Assembly: GCF_005864045.1 (NCBI RefSeq)
Contig: NZ_VBSP01000001.1
Location: 1 to 64,000, forward strand
Length of the DNA: 64,000 nt
Direction of reading: 5' to 3'
Origin: Ruoffia tabacinasalis
GTDB taxonomy: Bacteria > Bacillota > Bacilli > Lactobacillales > Aerococcaceae
Shown here: piece by piece, positions 54,785-63,624 of the stretch
Position numbering within the stretch: position 1 is the stretch's first letter
Layout: each line of letters starts with the position of its first letter
Notes under the pieces: model-generated
The model's input: the letters and a program-made list of their open reading frames with translations, nothing else
What the model was told of the DNA's origin: nothing
Databases searched by the model: none
Position numbers and translations under genes: made by a program

Positions 54785-56192
54785 AAAAAGTGGTTATTTA
54801 CCACCGATGGCAAAAGATTTAAAGATTAAGAATCGACAGATTGATTTTCAGGATGTATCAATTTCAGTGCCACATCCTGATGAAGATCAATTGAAAATTT
54901 TATCACAGCGAATGAAAACGGTAGGAAATCACTTGACTACAAATGAAATTATCACAGCAATTACTAAGGCGGTCGCAGTGTTATTAGATCGAAAACATCC
55001 TTTACGTCGTAAACTAGAAAAACTTCTGCCACTAATTACTGGCTTTAATCACGAAACGATTCGATTAAGTCTGACTCATTCACTGAAGACTTTTAGAGAA
55101 CATGAATTGATGCGTTGGTTATCTGTGAATTTTGAAAATCCTCTAATCCTTGATCAATTTATAGCAAGTTCTCATGGGGGATTTACCAAGGCTGTTGGAC
55201 CAAAATTAACGGCACATATTTGGGCAGGGAATGTACCAGTTCTACCTCTTTGGAGTTTAGTAGGAAGTCTATTAGTTAAAGGAAAAGTGATTGGAAAAGT
55301 TTCTAGTAGCGAACCTTTATTTATTGGTGTTTTCTGTCAATTATTGGTTGAAATTGAGCCTCGATTAGCAGATAGTCTTGCGATTGTTTCTTGGAAGGGG
55401 GGAGATACCGGTCGTGAAAAGATGTTATTGAATGAAGCTGAAGTAGTAGTTGGATATGGTAGTAATCGGACTATATCCAAACTGCAGCAACAAATAGGTC
55501 ACAATACACATTTCATTGGTTTTGGTAATAAATTAAGTTTTGGTTTTCTACACAAGCTAGTTTTAGATAAGCAAAAAGCAGAAAACTTGGCTAAACAAGC
55601 TGCAAAGTCAGTGATTTACTACGATCAGCAAGGGTGTTATTCTCCCCAACTCTTTTTCGTAGAAAAGAATGGACAAACAAGTCCGCATGAATGGGCATTA
55701 CTATTAGCAGGCAAACTTCAATCTTATCAGAATCGTTATCCTTTAAGAAATTTATCAATTGAAGAAGCATATGATCGCTCAAAATTTTATGAATCAAAAA
55801 TGTGGGACGATCATTGTAAAGTAATTGTCCCTGAGGATCGCTCCTGGATAGTAAGCTACAGTGAGAAGCCTTTTCTTGAACCAACTCCCTTATCACGGGT
55901 GGTACAAGTTATTGCTATTGATCATTGGAAAAGTTTAGCAGAAATCATTCGTGACAAGTCGCAAGTCCTTCAAACAGTAGGAATCGCTGCGCCGACGGAT
56001 GAATTATTTGACATTGCTTCCGATTGGGGAGCTTTAGGCATTACGCGCGTAACTAGCTTGGATAAAATGGTACAGTTACATGCCGGTTGGCATCAGGATG
56101 GTTATTCATTTCTGAAAGAACAGGTTCGGATGGTCGATATCGACCCTTCGGTTGTTTGTTCTTCAGAATTATTCAATTACTACATGGATTAG
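54771..56192 (+). CDS. LuxC-family acyl reductase
   Basis: 473 aa, aldehyde-dehydrogenase fold. HGGFTKAVGPKLTAHIWAGNVPVLPLWSLV and VVVGYGSNRTISKLQ are LuxC-type NADPH-site regions (quoted in part). The catalytic Cys is in IYYDQQGCYSPQLFFVEK. It reduces an activated acyl group to the aldehyde. Together with the LuxE-type protein it forms a carboxylate-to-aldehyde module, here under thiamine control. Confidence 0.9.
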   Translation: MVQIEKSGYLPPMAKDLKIKNRQIDFQDVSISVPHPDEDQLKILSQRMKTVGNHLTTNEIITAITKAVAVLLDRKHPLRRKLEKLLPLITGFNHETIRLSLTHSLKTFREHELMRWLSVNFENPLILDQFIASSHGGFTKAVGPKLTAHIWAGNVPVLPLWSLVGSLLVKGKVIGKVSSSEPLFIGVFCQLLVEIEPRLADSLAIVSWKGGDTGREKMLLNEAEVVVGYGSNRTISKLQQQIGHNTHFIGFGNKLSFGFLHKLVLDKQKAENLAKQAAKSVIYYDQQGCYSPQLFFVEKNGQTSPHEWALLLAGKLQSYQNRYPLRNLSIEEAYDRSKFYESKMWDDHCKVIVPEDRSWIVSYSEKPFLEPTPLSRVVQVIAIDHWKSLAEIIRDKSQVLQTVGIAAPTDELFDIASDWGALGITRVTSLDKMVQLHAGWHQDGYSFLKEQVRMVDIDPSVVCSSELFNYYMD

Positions 56193-56205
56193 AGGGGGAC
56201 ATATC

Positions 56206-56949
56206 ATGGAATTAGAGCTACAAAAAGTCTCTTATCAGTATAAAAACCAAAATTTTACATTGAAAGGAATTGATTGGCAGCTACCAACGGGTGAGATTCA
56301 TTGCTGGTTGGGTCGTAGTGGGAGTGGTAAGTCAACCTTACTAGAGTTAGCAGCAGGGCTAAAAAATCCAACGAAAGGAAAAGTTTACCATCAAGGACAC
56401 ATAGTTACAAAGCCATCGAATAAGATTGGCTTTGTATTTCAAGAGGCTACTTTACTCAATTGGAAGACAGTTTTAGAAAATGTATTGTTGCCGATTCAAT
56501 TACAACGCGAAATTACGGCAGAAGATATTAATTATGCAGAAGTATTATTAGAGATTCTTCAAATATCAGAATTTGCGGAGCGAATACCATCTACTTTATC
56601 TGGCGGACAAAAAAGTCGAGTAGCGATAGCAAGAGCATTAATTAAGAAACCCACACTTCTTTTTCTAGACGAACCATTCGCTGCTTTGGATATCATAACA
56701 AGAGAGGAGTTACAAAATGAATTATTGAGATTAAATAAAAGAGAAAAGATCGCGATGCTTTTTGTTACCCATGATGTAACTGAAGCTGCTTTTTTGGCAG
56801 ATCAAATTGGGGTGATTAGTCAGGGTGAAATGAGTTCTCAAAAAAAATCTCCATCTTGGGAAGAGACAGAGATCAATCGGCGAGATTCTCAAACATTTAG
56901 AGAATATTGTAGAACTATTCGTCAATTGTTAGGGGTGGAACATGAATAA
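56206..56949 (+). CDS. ABC transporter ATPase (NitT/TauT/ThiZ-like)
   Basis: 247 aa from ATG 56206 behind GAGGGGGAC. Walker A LGRSGSGKST, Q-loop GFVFQEATLLNW, signature LSGGQKSRVAIARAL, Walker B LLFLDEPFAALDI and the switch His in FVTHDV. The FQEATLL-NW pattern is typical of SsuB/TauB/ThiZ importers. Overlaps the permease by 8 nt. Confidence 0.9.
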   Translation: MELELQKVSYQYKNQNFTLKGIDWQLPTGEIHCWLGRSGSGKSTLLELAAGLKNPTKGKVYHQGHIVTKPSNKIGFVFQEATLLNWKTVLENVLLPIQLQREITAEDINYAEVLLEILQISEFAERIPSTLSGGQKSRVAIARALIKKPTLLFLDEPFAALDIITREELQNELLRLNKREKIAMLFVTHDVTEAAFLADQIGVISQGEMSSQKKSPSWEETEINRRDSQTFREYCRTIRQLLGVEHE

Positions 56950-57703
56950 GAGAGCTTCGCTACTATCACTGTTAATGGGTGTGTTGTTATTATTCATCTG
57001 GGAATTGAGTGCTCAACAGGTATCTGAGCTGATTTTACCACGCCCACTTGCTGTTTTTTCCGTCCTTTGGAAAGGGATTCTCGATGGCTATTTTCTCCCT
57101 CATATATTGACTACAGTCGTTGAACTAATCATTGGATTACTAATGGGTGGATTTTTGGGGGTATTACTAGGAATCATCATCGGGGAAAGCCCGTTTTTGA
57201 AAAATGTATTTTCTGTGTATATCGTCATTTCACAAGCTATTCCTAAAATCGCTTTGGCTCCATTATTCATGTTGTGGTTTGGATATGGTATGATGTCGAA
57301 AATTGTTATTACTGCTTTGATTTGCTTTTTTCCATTATTAGAAGCAACTGCCAGTGCGATTCAACATGTTAACTCAGATCAATTAACTTTGTTTCGTTTG
57401 ATGAATGCCTCGCGATGGCAAACATTATGGTATCTAAAGTTTCCAGCTGGTTTGCCTACGATTGTTCAAGGACTTCGTGTTGCTGTAGTTCTCTCACTAG
57501 TAGGTGCTTTAGTGGGGGAGTTTATAGGCGCAAAACAAGGGCTAGGTGCATTGATTATTGCATCACAAGGAATGATGGATACAACTTTAATGTTTGCTGT
57601 TCTGATTCTATTAGCAATATTAGGCTGTATACTATATGGATTAGTTAATATTCTGGAAAATCTATTATGGTATAGCAAGGAGAATAAAAATGAGAAAAAT
57701 TAA
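56942..57703 (+). CDS. ABC transporter permease (NitT/TauT/ThiX-like)
   Basis: 253 aa, about six membrane helices. Family loop: FRLMNASRWQTLWYLKFPAGLPTIVQGLRV, then SLVGALVGEFIGAKQGLGALI (both shown in part), as in SsuC/ThiX. Overlaps the binding-protein gene by 14 nt. Confidence 0.9.
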   Translation: MNKRASLLSLLMGVLLLFIWELSAQQVSELILPRPLAVFSVLWKGILDGYFLPHILTTVVELIIGLLMGGFLGVLLGIIIGESPFLKNVFSVYIVISQAIPKIALAPLFMLWFGYGMMSKIVITALICFFPLLEATASAIQHVNSDQLTLFRLMNASRWQTLWYLKFPAGLPTIVQGLRVAVVLSLVGALVGEFIGAKQGLGALIIASQGMMDTTLMFAVLILLAILGCILYGLVNILENLLWYSKENKNEKN

Positions 57704-58646
57704 AATAGGGCTAGTGTTAATATTTATAGCAGTGTTAAGTGCTTGCAGTTTTCAAACGACGAATTCATTGACAATAGCCAATTGGAGTCAATTAATTGTT
57801 GAACAGACGAATTTATTGGCAGAAGAGGAACATGGATTCTTTAAAGAAGCTGGTATAGACTTGTCGATTATTCCGGGAAATGGCGGACAAGATGCGTTAA
57901 AAAATATGTTAACAGGACAAGCTGATATCGCATTCACCGATCCTGGTGCAGTTTATAGTGCTCTCGCTAATGGCGAAGATTTAGTTATTTTATATACGGT
58001 ATATCCACAAAATGTTTTTAATGTAGTTACGATGGATAATCATATTCAATCTCCAAAAGATTTGAAAGGAAAAACCATTGGTATATATAGTCGGTCAAGT
58101 GGAACATATCAAAATTTATTAGTATTATTGCATCAAGCAGGTTTATCAGAATCAGATGTAGAATTATTAGATGTAGGTATTGCTAATTTTTCACCGTTGA
58201 TTCAGGGACAAGTGGATGCAACAGCCGCAACCGATACAGCCTTAGTTCCGGCCATAAGGGCGGGTTTAAGTGCTCCAAATATTTTTGAAGTGCGAGACTC
58301 TTTGAATATACCGAGTGATTTTTTCGTAGTAAAACGATCAACCTACGAAGAAAAAGAAGCGCTGTTAAGGGATTTCATTCTCGCCTATAAAAAAAGTGCC
58401 CAATGGATGATTGGAAATCCAGATAGAGCAGCAGAATTAGCCGTAGAGTTAGCCATTGATGGGCGTGATCCAGAAATTAACCGAGAAATTATCAATTTAA
58501 GAAATACTGCGAGTTTAGATGAGAATGGTCAGATAGGTAAAGTGGATATTGATGTCATCCAGGAAGGTGCCGATACATATTTTGAATTAGGTCTCATTCC
58601 AAAAAAATTAGAAATGAGCCAGTACATTGAAGCAATTGAGGAGTGA
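57690..58646 (+). CDS. NMT1/THI5-like substrate-binding lipoprotein
   Basis: 318 aa. Signal peptide with lipobox LSAC (Cys about 20), so anchored to the membrane outside. NMT1/THI5 fold: AEEEHGFFKEAGIDLSIIPG, GQDALKNMLTGQADIAFTDP, LKGKTIGIYSRSSGTYQNLL and GQVDATAATDTALVPAI. ThiY-type members bind pyrimidine precursors of thiamine; SsuA-type bind sulfonates. Position behind a TPP riboswitch favours a thiamine-related ligand. Confidence 0.9.
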   Translation: MRKIKIGLVLIFIAVLSACSFQTTNSLTIANWSQLIVEQTNLLAEEEHGFFKEAGIDLSIIPGNGGQDALKNMLTGQADIAFTDPGAVYSALANGEDLVILYTVYPQNVFNVVTMDNHIQSPKDLKGKTIGIYSRSSGTYQNLLVLLHQAGLSESDVELLDVGIANFSPLIQGQVDATAATDTALVPAIRAGLSAPNIFEVRDSLNIPSDFFVVKRSTYEEKEALLRDFILAYKKSAQWMIGNPDRAAELAVELAIDGRDPEINREIINLRNTASLDENGQIGKVDIDVIQEGADTYFELGLIPKKLEMSQYIEAIEE

Positions 58647-58650
58647 AGAT

Positions 58651-59415
58651 ATGCTAGAAGGTAAAGTGGTTATCGTTAGTGGTTCAAGTCGTGGAATTGG
58701 TGCAACCTTGGCTAAAGGCTTCGCTAGTCAGGGTGCTTATGTGGTTGTTAATTATAATCATAGCAAGGAATCAGCCGAAGAAGTGGCAAGAGCATGTGAA
58801 AAATTAGGTGGCCAGTCAATAGTTATTAAAGCAGATGTAACCACAGAAGAAGGTGTGAATCATTTAGTAGAAGAGACGCTACTGACATTTGGAAGAATCG
58901 ATGTGTTGGTTAATAATGTATTTGCACCCTATATATTCGATGCAGAAAATCGAAAAAAGGCATGGGAAATGGAGTGGCAAGATTATGAGATACAATTACA
59001 AGGAGGATTAAAAGCTGCACACTTATTGGTGCAAAAAGTATTGCCAAACATGACAAACTTTGGGAAGGGAAGTATTATCAATATTACTTCCAATTTAGTG
59101 GAACATCCAGTTATACCATATCAGGATTATACGACGGCTAAAGCAGCAATCATTGGTTACACAAGAAGTATGGCAAAAGATCTAGGTAGTATAGGTATTC
59201 GGATGAATGCTGTTGCACCCGGGCTAGTTTATCCAACCGCAGCAACTAAATCAACCAAAGAAGAACAAAAAGAAACGATAGCAGATGCTACTCCACTGGG
59301 AAGAATTGCAACACCTGAGGATATTGTGGGGCCAGTTTTATTTTTAGCTTCTGATTGGAGCGGCTTTATGACAGGACAGACACTTTATGTTGATGGTGGT
59401 TTAGTTACGAGATAA
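58651..59415 (+). CDS. Short-chain dehydrogenase/reductase
   Basis: 254 aa from ATG 58651 behind GAGGAGTG. NAD(P) motif VSGSSRGIGATLAKGF, NNVFAPY for the usual NNAG, catalytic Ser in NITSN and Tyr-x-x-x-Lys in YTTAKAA, then the SDR end FMTGQTLYVDGGLV. FabG-like. In this operon it could reduce the aldehyde made by the LuxC-type enzyme to an alcohol. Last gene of the operon. Confidence 0.88.
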   Translation: MLEGKVVIVSGSSRGIGATLAKGFASQGAYVVVNYNHSKESAEEVARACEKLGGQSIVIKADVTTEEGVNHLVEETLLTFGRIDVLVNNVFAPYIFDAENRKKAWEMEWQDYEIQLQGGLKAAHLLVQKVLPNMTNFGKGSIINITSNLVEHPVIPYQDYTTAKAAIIGYTRSMAKDLGSIGIRMNAVAPGLVYPTAATKSTKEEQKETIADATPLGRIATPEDIVGPVLFLASDWSGFMTGQTLYVDGGLVTR

Positions 59416-59493
59416 AATATCAGGATAGTAGAATCTTACTGTAAAAGCATATTGCCAAAATAACCTAATTACTTTTATATTATTAATAAGATA

Positions 59494-59541
59494 ATGTAGT
59501 GCCCCCCTAAATCCATGTCCGGGTTTAGGGGGGCACTACAT
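59494..59541. repeat. Perfect 18-bp inverted repeat, GC-rich
   Basis: ATGTAGTGCCCCCCTAAA (59494-59511) and its exact complement (59524-59541) around a 12-nt loop. It lies between the convergent SDR and MBL genes and probably ends both transcripts. However, it has no T run and is far more GC-rich than its surroundings, so it could also be a small palindromic element. Confidence 0.75.
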
Positions 59542-59584
59542 TAACTTGTCTATCCTCAAGTTAATTGTGGGTTATTAACGTCTA

Positions 59585-60394
59585 TTAAAGACTTTGAGAA
59601 GTATAGACTAGATTCCCGGCATTCCCTCTGTAATGAGAGGTATTTCGGTTTCTAGCGACAAAAGACTCTTTACCTGACATTCTAACAGCTAAGCGATCAT
59701 CAGAATTTAATATGATGCGTTCAGCCCAATACAAGTTATCTTTAACGACGTCAAGCGGTTCCGAAAACGAATTGTGTTGAGTTAGAACAACTCTAAAGTT
59801 TTTCTGTAATTTACTTAATTTCACTAAAGCATCACGATATTCTTGAATGGAAGCACTCGATTCTAAATTTAATAATGTTGGATTCGCACAAGCATCACCA
59901 AGCATTGCGACTTCTAATTCGGGGATGATAAAACCCATGATTCCCTTTGTATGACCTGGCAAGTGGACAGGGCGGATTGTTACGCCACCTAAATCAAATT
60001 CATCCTTTTCATTATATGAGATGTATTTCACGTCACCTTTCGGTAAGAAATTCTCTTTAGGGAATGATTTGTTAAAGCGACGCAACACGTTATTCATAGT
60101 TGAATGTCTTGTTTCAATCTTTGTTCCGTGCTTTACTAACTCAAATTCACCTTCTGGTAAGTACACAGTATCATATTGTCCATTACCGCCAGCATGATCG
60201 GGATGACCGTGACTACAGATGACATCATAAGGTAGATCAATTAATTCATCTACCACGGACTTTAAGTCTCCATAACCAAAACCAGTATCGATTAAAACAG
60301 CTCGCTCTGATCCTTTGACGATATACGAACATACATAAGGCATCTTGATTCGAGTAATTCCCGGAATTACCGGTTCTACTTTAAATAATTCCAT
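59585..60394 (-). CDS. MBL-fold metallohydrolase
   Basis: 269 aa. Metal motif VICSHGHPDHAGGNGQYD; other ligand positions HLPGHTKGIMGF, MLGDACANP and VVLTQHNSF. N-terminal YIVKGSERAVLIDTGFGYGD is typical of the class that includes glyoxalase II-like and lactonase-like enzymes. It is the intact partner of the decayed copy at 51738-52394. It is divergently placed from a small membrane protein and an ArsC-like gene, as in the other copy. Confidence 0.88.
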   Translation of the reverse strand: MELFKVEPVIPGITRIKMPYVCSYIVKGSERAVLIDTGFGYGDLKSVVDELIDLPYDVICSHGHPDHAGGNGQYDTVYLPEGEFELVKHGTKIETRHSTMNNVLRRFNKSFPKENFLPKGDVKYISYNEKDEFDLGGVTIRPVHLPGHTKGIMGFIIPELEVAMLGDACANPTLLNLESSASIQEYRDALVKLSKLQKNFRVVLTQHNSFSEPLDVVKDNLYWAERIILNSDDRLAVRMSGKESFVARNRNTSHYRGNAGNLVYTSQSL

Positions 60395-60555
60395 ATTAAT
60401 TCCTTCCTTTGAAACTTGTAATATATAGATAGGATTTGTAAATTCACATATGCTAATATAAACTAAGTAAAAAGAGTTTTCAATTATCTTGTTTATATTA
60501 AATCATATTAACCTTAAATATTATCAACTAAAAGTTAAAGAGGAGGAGAGTAGCG

Positions 60556-60972
60556 ATGCCAGAAAATTGGTTAAGACGAATGTTAACTCGCTTATTACTA
60601 ACAGGAATTGGTCAAATTTTATTAATTCCGCTATGGATGCAGTTTCCTGGACAAGAAGCAGCTGGTTTTCTATTCCTTCTGATACTATTTGCGATTCCAG
60701 TTGGGACGATTTCAAATTGGGTAATAAAAGTGCTGATAATCAACGTAATAGGGCACACTCAGTCTAAATTAATAAAAAGTATCATTCCATTCATAATAAT
60801 TGCAATCATAACTTATGTTTTATACTTATTGTTGCTTGTTTCAACCCATAATTTAATATACATTACCACTTTATACGCAATCTTGTCTTTACCTTTACTA
60901 TTGTTAGAAATGATGATAATTGTGTTTAAACTGAACAAGGGCAACAGAGATGGTAACAAACGAAATATTTAA
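60556..60972 (+). CDS. Small four-helix membrane protein
   Basis: 138 aa, about four membrane helices; family unknown to me. RLLLTGIGQILLIPLWMQFP near the N-terminus and ILSLPLLLLEMMII near the C-terminus are shared with 52558-52971 and, more weakly, 61370-61765. A basic tail (KLNKGNRDGNKRN) suggests a cytosolic C-terminus. Excellent GAGGAGGAGAG site. The ArsC-like gene follows after 14 nt. Confidence 0.75.
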   Translation: MPENWLRRMLTRLLLTGIGQILLIPLWMQFPGQEAAGFLFLLILFAIPVGTISNWVIKVLIINVIGHTQSKLIKSIIPFIIIAIITYVLYLLLLVSTHNLIYITTLYAILSLPLLLLEMMIIVFKLNKGNRDGNKRNI

Positions 60973-60986
60973 TAAAGGAGTTTTTT

Positions 60987-61349
60987 ATGTTAACAATTTA
61001 TGGTTTAGGTCATTGTACAACTACGAAAAAAGCAAAGGAATATTTAGATGATAAAGGTGTCAGTGTGGATGATATTATCGATATTCGTGATGATCCACCT
61101 AGTAAAGAAATCATTCAAAGAGCAATTGCATCTGCGAATGGTCAAGCTCGCAAAATAATTAATACGGCTGGAAATTTGTACCGGGAAATGGGTCTAAAAG
61201 ATAAGTTGGACACAATGAATGAATCGGAAATTATTGATCTACTTTCGAAAAACGGTATGTTAATAAAACGCCCTTTAATTACAGATGGTAAGACACTAAC
61301 GAATGGCGCAAAGGAAAGTGTATTGAAAGCAGCTTGGTTAGATCAATAA
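60987..61349 (+). CDS. ArsC/Spx-family protein
   Basis: 120 aa thioredoxin-fold. N-terminal YGLGHCTTTKKAKEYL has a single active-type Cys (C-T-T-T); then IIDIRDDPPSKEII, the loop NTAGNLYREMGLKD (NTSG-x-x-Y-R type) and KRPLITDGK. This fits the arsenate reductase-like YffB/Spx group. Not clearly Spx (no CxxC). Probably a thiol redox enzyme or regulator. Paralogue of truncated 53001-53144. Confidence 0.85.
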   Translation: MLTIYGLGHCTTTKKAKEYLDDKGVSVDDIIDIRDDPPSKEIIQRAIASANGQARKIINTAGNLYREMGLKDKLDTMNESEIIDLLSKNGMLIKRPLITDGKTLTNGAKESVLKAAWLDQ

Positions 61350-61369
61350 GTCAAACATAAGAGGTGCCT

Positions 61370-61765
61370 ATGAAAACAATATCTATCTTAAAACAATTTA
61401 TATTCCGTTTAATACTCACAGGTCTTGGACAGTATGCTATCATTGAGGGAATTAGAGCGATTGATTCCTCGAATTCGATTATTGAGTTGATTCCGATGAT
61501 TCCTTTCACAGCATTTTTTTCAACACTTATAAATACGGCTATATATCATTTTATTGTCTACGCCGTTAATAGATTAACGCGTTTTAGTCAAAAGTTGATC
61601 GTAACGCTTTCTATCATCTTAGGGTTGCTTTTATTATCAATTGTCCTCTTTATTTTCTCGGATAGTTTCTTAGGGTCTTTCTCAGCTTACTTGTTCTTTT
61701 ATACTTTGCCATTTCTAATAATTGAAACGCTATTATACTTTATTCGAAATCGAAAGATTTTATAA
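61370..61765 (+). CDS. Third relative of the small four-helix membrane protein family
   Basis: 131 aa from ATG 61370 behind AAGAGGTG. About four membrane helices, with FRLILTGLGQYAIIEGIRAI near the start and LPFLIIETLLYFIRN at the end, the same pattern as the other two copies. 20 nt after the ArsC-like gene, so in one operon with it. Function unknown. Confidence 0.7.
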   Translation: MKTISILKQFIFRLILTGLGQYAIIEGIRAIDSSNSIIELIPMIPFTAFFSTLINTAIYHFIVYAVNRLTRFSQKLIVTLSIILGLLLLSIVLFIFSDSFLGSFSAYLFFYTLPFLIIETLLYFIRNRKIL

Positions 61766-61806
61766 TTTCATAAGACTGAGATGACACGAACATTAATATC
61801 GTAGGG

Positions 61807-61887
61807 ATGGACATGTTTCAAATAACGTTGACATTAATAATGTTTGCTGTTATATTAATTTTAAATTATATCATGAAAAAACAATGA
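61807..61887 (+). CDS. Possible 26-aa single-helix membrane peptide
   Basis: MDMFQITLTLIMFAVILILN then YIMKKQ and TGA: one hydrophobic helix with a basic end. GTAGGGATGG precedes ATG 61813 (24-aa version). Too short to judge by homology. It could be a real small membrane protein or chance. Confidence 0.35.
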   Translation: MDMFQITLTLIMFAVILILNYIMKKQ

Positions 61888-61904
61888 GAATATTAAACAC
61901 CTTG

Positions 61905-62167
61905 ATAAGAAAAGTATATTTATTCATAATTTATAGAGAGCCTCGTAAGCTGGAAAAAGGTAATTATGATAGATAGAAAATGGTCTTTGAGTGGATATAT
62001 CGAAAGTAGAGCTTAAGATATATACGTCGGCACCCGTTACAGTGTCTCAGTAAATCAATGAATTGTTTACTGAATAAGACAATGAGTTCATCGCTCTTGT
62101 AAATGAAGGTGGTACCACGTGAATGAATATTCTCGTCCTTGCGTAATTTATTACGCAGGGATTTTTT
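61905..62167 (+). ncRNA. T-box leader, methionine specifier
   Basis: Stem I distal part AGAGAGCCTCGTAAGCTGGAAAAAGG (from about 61935, shown in parts). The specifier region is GAAA-ATG-GTCTTTGAG with ATG at 61980-61982. The antiterminator T-box AAGGTGGTACCACG is at 62106-62119. Terminator stem TCCTTGCGTAA / TTACGCAGGGA and TTTTTT end at 62167. Uncharged tRNA-Met should open the downstream operon, linking it to methionine shortage. The 5' end is approximate. Confidence 0.92.
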
Positions 62168-62208
62168 AATGAAAAAATTTAAATTTATCTTATATGATGG
62201 AGGACAAT

Positions 62209-63060
62209 ATGAATAACAAACATTTAGTATTACAGACAGATTTTGGATTAGTGGATGGGGCAGTCTCAGCTATGCAAGGTGTAGCATACACAGTTGCACC
62301 AGAGGTTACAATCAGTAATTTAACACATGAAATTGAACCATATAATATTAACGATGCATCATACAGATTGTTACAAACAGTAGCATATTGGCCAGCCAAA
62401 ACAGTCTTTGTGTCTGTGGTTGATCCTGGTGTTGGGAGTAGCAGAAGAAGTGTTGTTGCTAAAACAACCGCTGGGCAGTATATTGTCACTCCAGATAATG
62501 GATCATTATCACACGTCGCAAAATTCGTTGGGTTAGAAAGCGTTAAAGAAATTAATGAAGAAGTTGACCGTCTACCACATTCTGAGAAAAGTCACACTTT
62601 CCACGGACGTGATGTTTATGTATATAATGGTGCAATGATTGCGGACAATGAATCATATTATGAAAATTTAAGTAAAGAGGTCAGTGTCGACTCAATTAAG
62701 ACTTTAGAAATCGCGGAACCTGAATTACGTGATGGTGTCATTCACGGTGTCATTGACATTCTAGATATTCGATTTGGATCTTTATGGACAAATATTCCAT
62801 TAGAACTCGTTGAAGAAGCTGGGATTCAAACGGGTGATAAAATCAGTGTACAAATTTTCCATGATGATATTAAAAAGTACGATAACCAATTATTATTCGG
62901 ACACAGCTTTGCTGATGTTGCAGTTGGTGAGACTGTAGGATATATTAACTCATTAATTCGTTTAGGTGTAGCAATTAACCAACAGAACTTCTCTCAAACA
63001 TATAATATCGGGACAGGGAAAGACTGGTTAATTCAAATTAAAAAAGTAAAAGGAGAATAG
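62209..63060 (+). CDS. SAM hydroxide adenosyltransferase (DUF62 family)
   Basis: 283 aa from ATG 62209 behind GGAGGACAAT. DUF62 motifs: [60 protein letters not shown] and [17 protein letters not shown]. The family hydrolyses S-adenosylmethionine to adenosine and methionine. Its place behind a methionine T-box with a methionine-type ECF transporter fits methionine recovery. Confidence 0.92.
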   Translation: MNNKHLVLQTDFGLVDGAVSAMQGVAYTVAPEVTISNLTHEIEPYNINDASYRLLQTVAYWPAKTVFVSVVDPGVGSSRRSVVAKTTAGQYIVTPDNGSLSHVAKFVGLESVKEINEEVDRLPHSEKSHTFHGRDVYVYNGAMIADNESYYENLSKEVSVDSIKTLEIAEPELRDGVIHGVIDILDIRFGSLWTNIPLELVEEAGIQTGDKISVQIFHDDIKKYDNQLLFGHSFADVAVGETVGYINSLIRLGVAINQQNFSQTYNIGTGKDWLIQIKKVKGE

Positions 63061-63064
63061 ATTT

Positions 63065-63619
63065 ATGAATAATAATAATAATTCATCTATAATTAAACTC
63101 GTTGCTGTAGGTATTGGTGCAGCTGTCTTCTTCATTCTAGGACGTTTCCTTTCAATTCCTACGGGAGTTCCAAACACAAGTATTGAAACGACGTATCCAT
63201 TTTTAGCTTTAATGTCTGTCATTTATGGACCCGTTGCTGGTTTATTAATCGGTTTAATTGGACATGCAATTAAAGATTTACTTACATATGGTTTATGGTG
63301 GAGTTGGGTACTTTCTTCTGGTGTCACTGGCTTTGGTTATGGATTAATTGCAAAACGCTTAAACATTCAATCAGGCGAATTTACTAAAAAAGATATGATT
63401 ACATTTAATATCGGACAAGTCGTTACAAATGTTCTAGCATGGGGGATTATTGCACCGCTTCTAGATATTCTAATTTATTCAGAACCTGCTAATAAAGTGT
63501 TTGTCCAAGGATTTGTTTCAGCTGCTATGAATTCAATTGCCGTTGGAGTATTAGGAACGTTACTGATTACAGCCTATACAAAAACCCGAACTAAAAGTGG
63601 AAGCTTAACGAAAGAGTAA
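63065..63619 (+). CDS. ECF transporter S component, UPF0397/MtsT type
   Basis: 184 aa, about five to six membrane helices. [29 protein letters not shown] and [24 protein letters not shown] (shown in part) are UPF0397 features. In Lactobacillales this S component with dedicated ECF ATPases is assigned to methionine or precursor uptake and is under Met T-box or SAM control, as here. 4 nt after the SAM hydrolase gene. Confidence 0.88.
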   Translation: MNNNNNSSIIKLVAVGIGAAVFFILGRFLSIPTGVPNTSIETTYPFLALMSVIYGPVAGLLIGLIGHAIKDLLTYGLWWSWVLSSGVTGFGYGLIAKRLNIQSGEFTKKDMITFNIGQVVTNVLAWGIIAPLLDILIYSEPANKVFVQGFVSAAMNSIAVGVLGTLLITAYTKTRTKSGSLTKE

Positions 63620-63624
63620 TTTAT

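Noticed and set aside
53735-56192. A bioluminescence (lux) operon
   Set aside because: No luxA, luxB or luxD; only the acid-reducing module is present, and the control element is a TPP riboswitch.
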